This document shows positions 62,663 through 64,000 of a stretch of DNA of 64,000 nucleotides, in pieces; the stretch's first letter is position 1, and the number at the start of each line of letters is the position of its first letter. This DNA comes from Prosopocoilus inquinatus (lineage: Eukaryota; Arthropoda; Insecta; Coleoptera; Lucanidae): assembly GCA_036172665.1 (NCBI GenBank), contig CM069872.1:22981001-23045000 (forward strand), read 5' to 3'. The notes under the pieces were generated by a model, which saw only the letters and a program-made list of their open reading frames with translations, searched no databases and was not told the DNA's origin. The position numbers and the translations under genes are program-made.

Positions 62663-64000
62663 GTAAGTAACGTTTTATTTTTAAATACCTTTTTTACGAA
62701 TCAAAACCGTTAATAAGTTTCAGTTTTGAAAAAAAAATTATTTAAAGCACTTTCTTATCCATTGAAAAAAAAAAAATATCACAAACTTTGCGATTTTTGT
62801 CCCTCAACATGTTTTGATGATTAACAACAAACTTACGTTAAACGTCAATAAAAACCTGTACACGTGGTGATCATAAATATGACAGAAAGTCAATTATGTG
62901 TTTAGCCTGTTTGTTTTTGTTAAAACTATACTAAAACAGTACTATAAACTGTACAAACAAATAAGAATCCCTGTCGTGTGGTACAATCAATTTATTGAGC
63001 ACTAATTTAAATACAAAAATAAATTAAAAAGATGTGAAAATAAATTTAAGGAAATTTTCAAGAACATGGCATGCAAGATAACAATTACTATACCTTATCA
63101 GGTAGGACGCAGCAATAGAGACTGTGCAATGCCCTGGGGGGTATTCGATTCATTTTTGGGCATCCGTGGCTGGTTTCTCACAACGGCAACGTGTACAAGC
63201 ACATACACACATACTCACTCATGTAACTATAGAGAGGTTTTTAGGGGGTTAAATTGCTATGACGAAACTCTACGAGTTGTAGTACCAAATCGTAACCAAA
63301 TTACAGTCTGTTTTGAATTGTAAAAATAAATGACAGAATTAAATTTATAATGTTAGTAGGAATTCCAACAACCTTTACAGTTTCTTTACAAACGTGCTTA
63401 AACGCACGATTGAATATAATACCAAAATCTAACCAAAACAAAGTCTGACGGACTTACATATCACATTTAAAATGGTGCCAAAAAATAAAAAATTGATATT
63501 TTCACAGCAAATAGGTCTATGAGCAAAGCCCAATGTCATGCAAAATGGTCTATGTACCCGTGGCTAAATAAAAAGCGTAATCAATGAATCACAGCTGGCG
63601 ATATCTGTATGTGCGTTTAAGATTTAGTAAATCAGTTTTCTTAATAAATTCTAAACATCTTTTTGTCACTTATACCCTTTTGAAGTTATGGTCTTCAATT
63701 ATCTTCACCGGAGTGAGCCTAGAGAAACATCAATCCTTGTGATGAGGTACGTGCATCGATCTAGCGAACAAATGAAATCCCTGCCAAGCCCAGTAGGATC
63801 AGTAATACCGTTAAGGACAGCAGGCGTACTGCGGAATCCAACGGTTTGCAAGACACACCGAACGGGATGTAACTTACTCCGGCAGTCGATGAAAGTTGAA
63901 AATAAAAGTCCCTCAATGAGCTTCAGCAATGAAAGCTAACGATACGCGTTAGCGGTAAAGCTATTGGCAAAAAGTCAGGAACAAGTACGACATGCACTAA
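62663..64000. other. Start of the intron after exon 6
   Basis: No further exon of the phosphatase found. Open frames at 63,066, 63,688 and the minus-strand 63,705-63,929 have no recognisable motif. 63,700-64,000 is somewhat GC-richer and may be an unidentified repeat. Confidence 0.4.

Noticed and set aside
63066..63939. Open frames downstream of exon 6 as further phosphatase exons
   Set aside because: No similarity to the C-terminal part of the family and no acceptor/donor pair in the required phase.

Overview
The window looks like nuclear DNA from an insect. It is AT-rich, genes have short exons with GT/AG borders and very large introns, and most of the sequence is transposable elements stacked inside one another. 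The one host gene I recognise is a histidine acid phosphatase of the 'venom acid phosphatase Acph-1-like' type. That fits an insect and suggests Hymenoptera, but does not prove it. I see no bacterial or plasmid features, no CRISPR array and no tRNA or rRNA gene I could support.

Layout. 0-1.65 kb: the 3' end of a hAT transposon sits inside the coding region of another, BED-finger hAT transposase (minus strand). 3.1-7.9 kb: a decayed Ty3/gypsy retrotransposon of CsRn1 type with three LTR pieces. 8.4-8.9 kb: a fold-back repeat whose relatives recur at 20.2, 28.4, 40.8 and 44.5 kb. 9.4-10.5 kb: relic of another gypsy element. 11.5-12.7 kb: broken FLYWCH/MULE transposase. 13.35-17.96 kb: a LINE (minus) split by a complete 2,151-bp hAT element with a perfect 8-bp target duplication. 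18.3-19.3 kb: a possible host exon and an inverted duplication. 21.5-24.75 kb: a YqaJ-nuclease element split by a 1,758-bp long-TIR DNA element flanked by TA.

The acid phosphatase gene (plus strand) starts at 27,332 and has six exons in the window (27.3, 46.4, 46.5, 62.0, 62.3 and 62.4 kb). It runs off the right edge after about 330 codons. Intron 1 (18.9 kb) holds Tc1-like relics, a LINE with ORF1 and ORF2 (minus, 32.0-36.5 kb) that was itself invaded by a 964-bp element, a Harbinger-like element with a MADF remnant, MITEs, gypsy relics on both strands, and an intact 608-aa BED/hAT transposase (41,527-43,353). Intron 3 (15.2 kb) holds a full-length five-exon Tc1/IS630-like transposon with a single nonsense codon, an R2-type LINE with a restriction-like endonuclease, a 1.45-kb palindrome, two LINE fragments and a nearly intact 5.1-kb Ty3/gypsy element (4-bp TSD CAAT). 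The host exons keep open frames and clean splice sites despite this load.

The strongest material for a second look is the nesting order with exact target duplications, the two hAT ends that match across 193 bp, the five-exon Tc1-like element, the YqaJ element, and the gypsy 5' leader with a motif repeated about every 60 bp. All identities, domain calls and boundaries come from reading the sequence by eye; no database search or alignment program was run.
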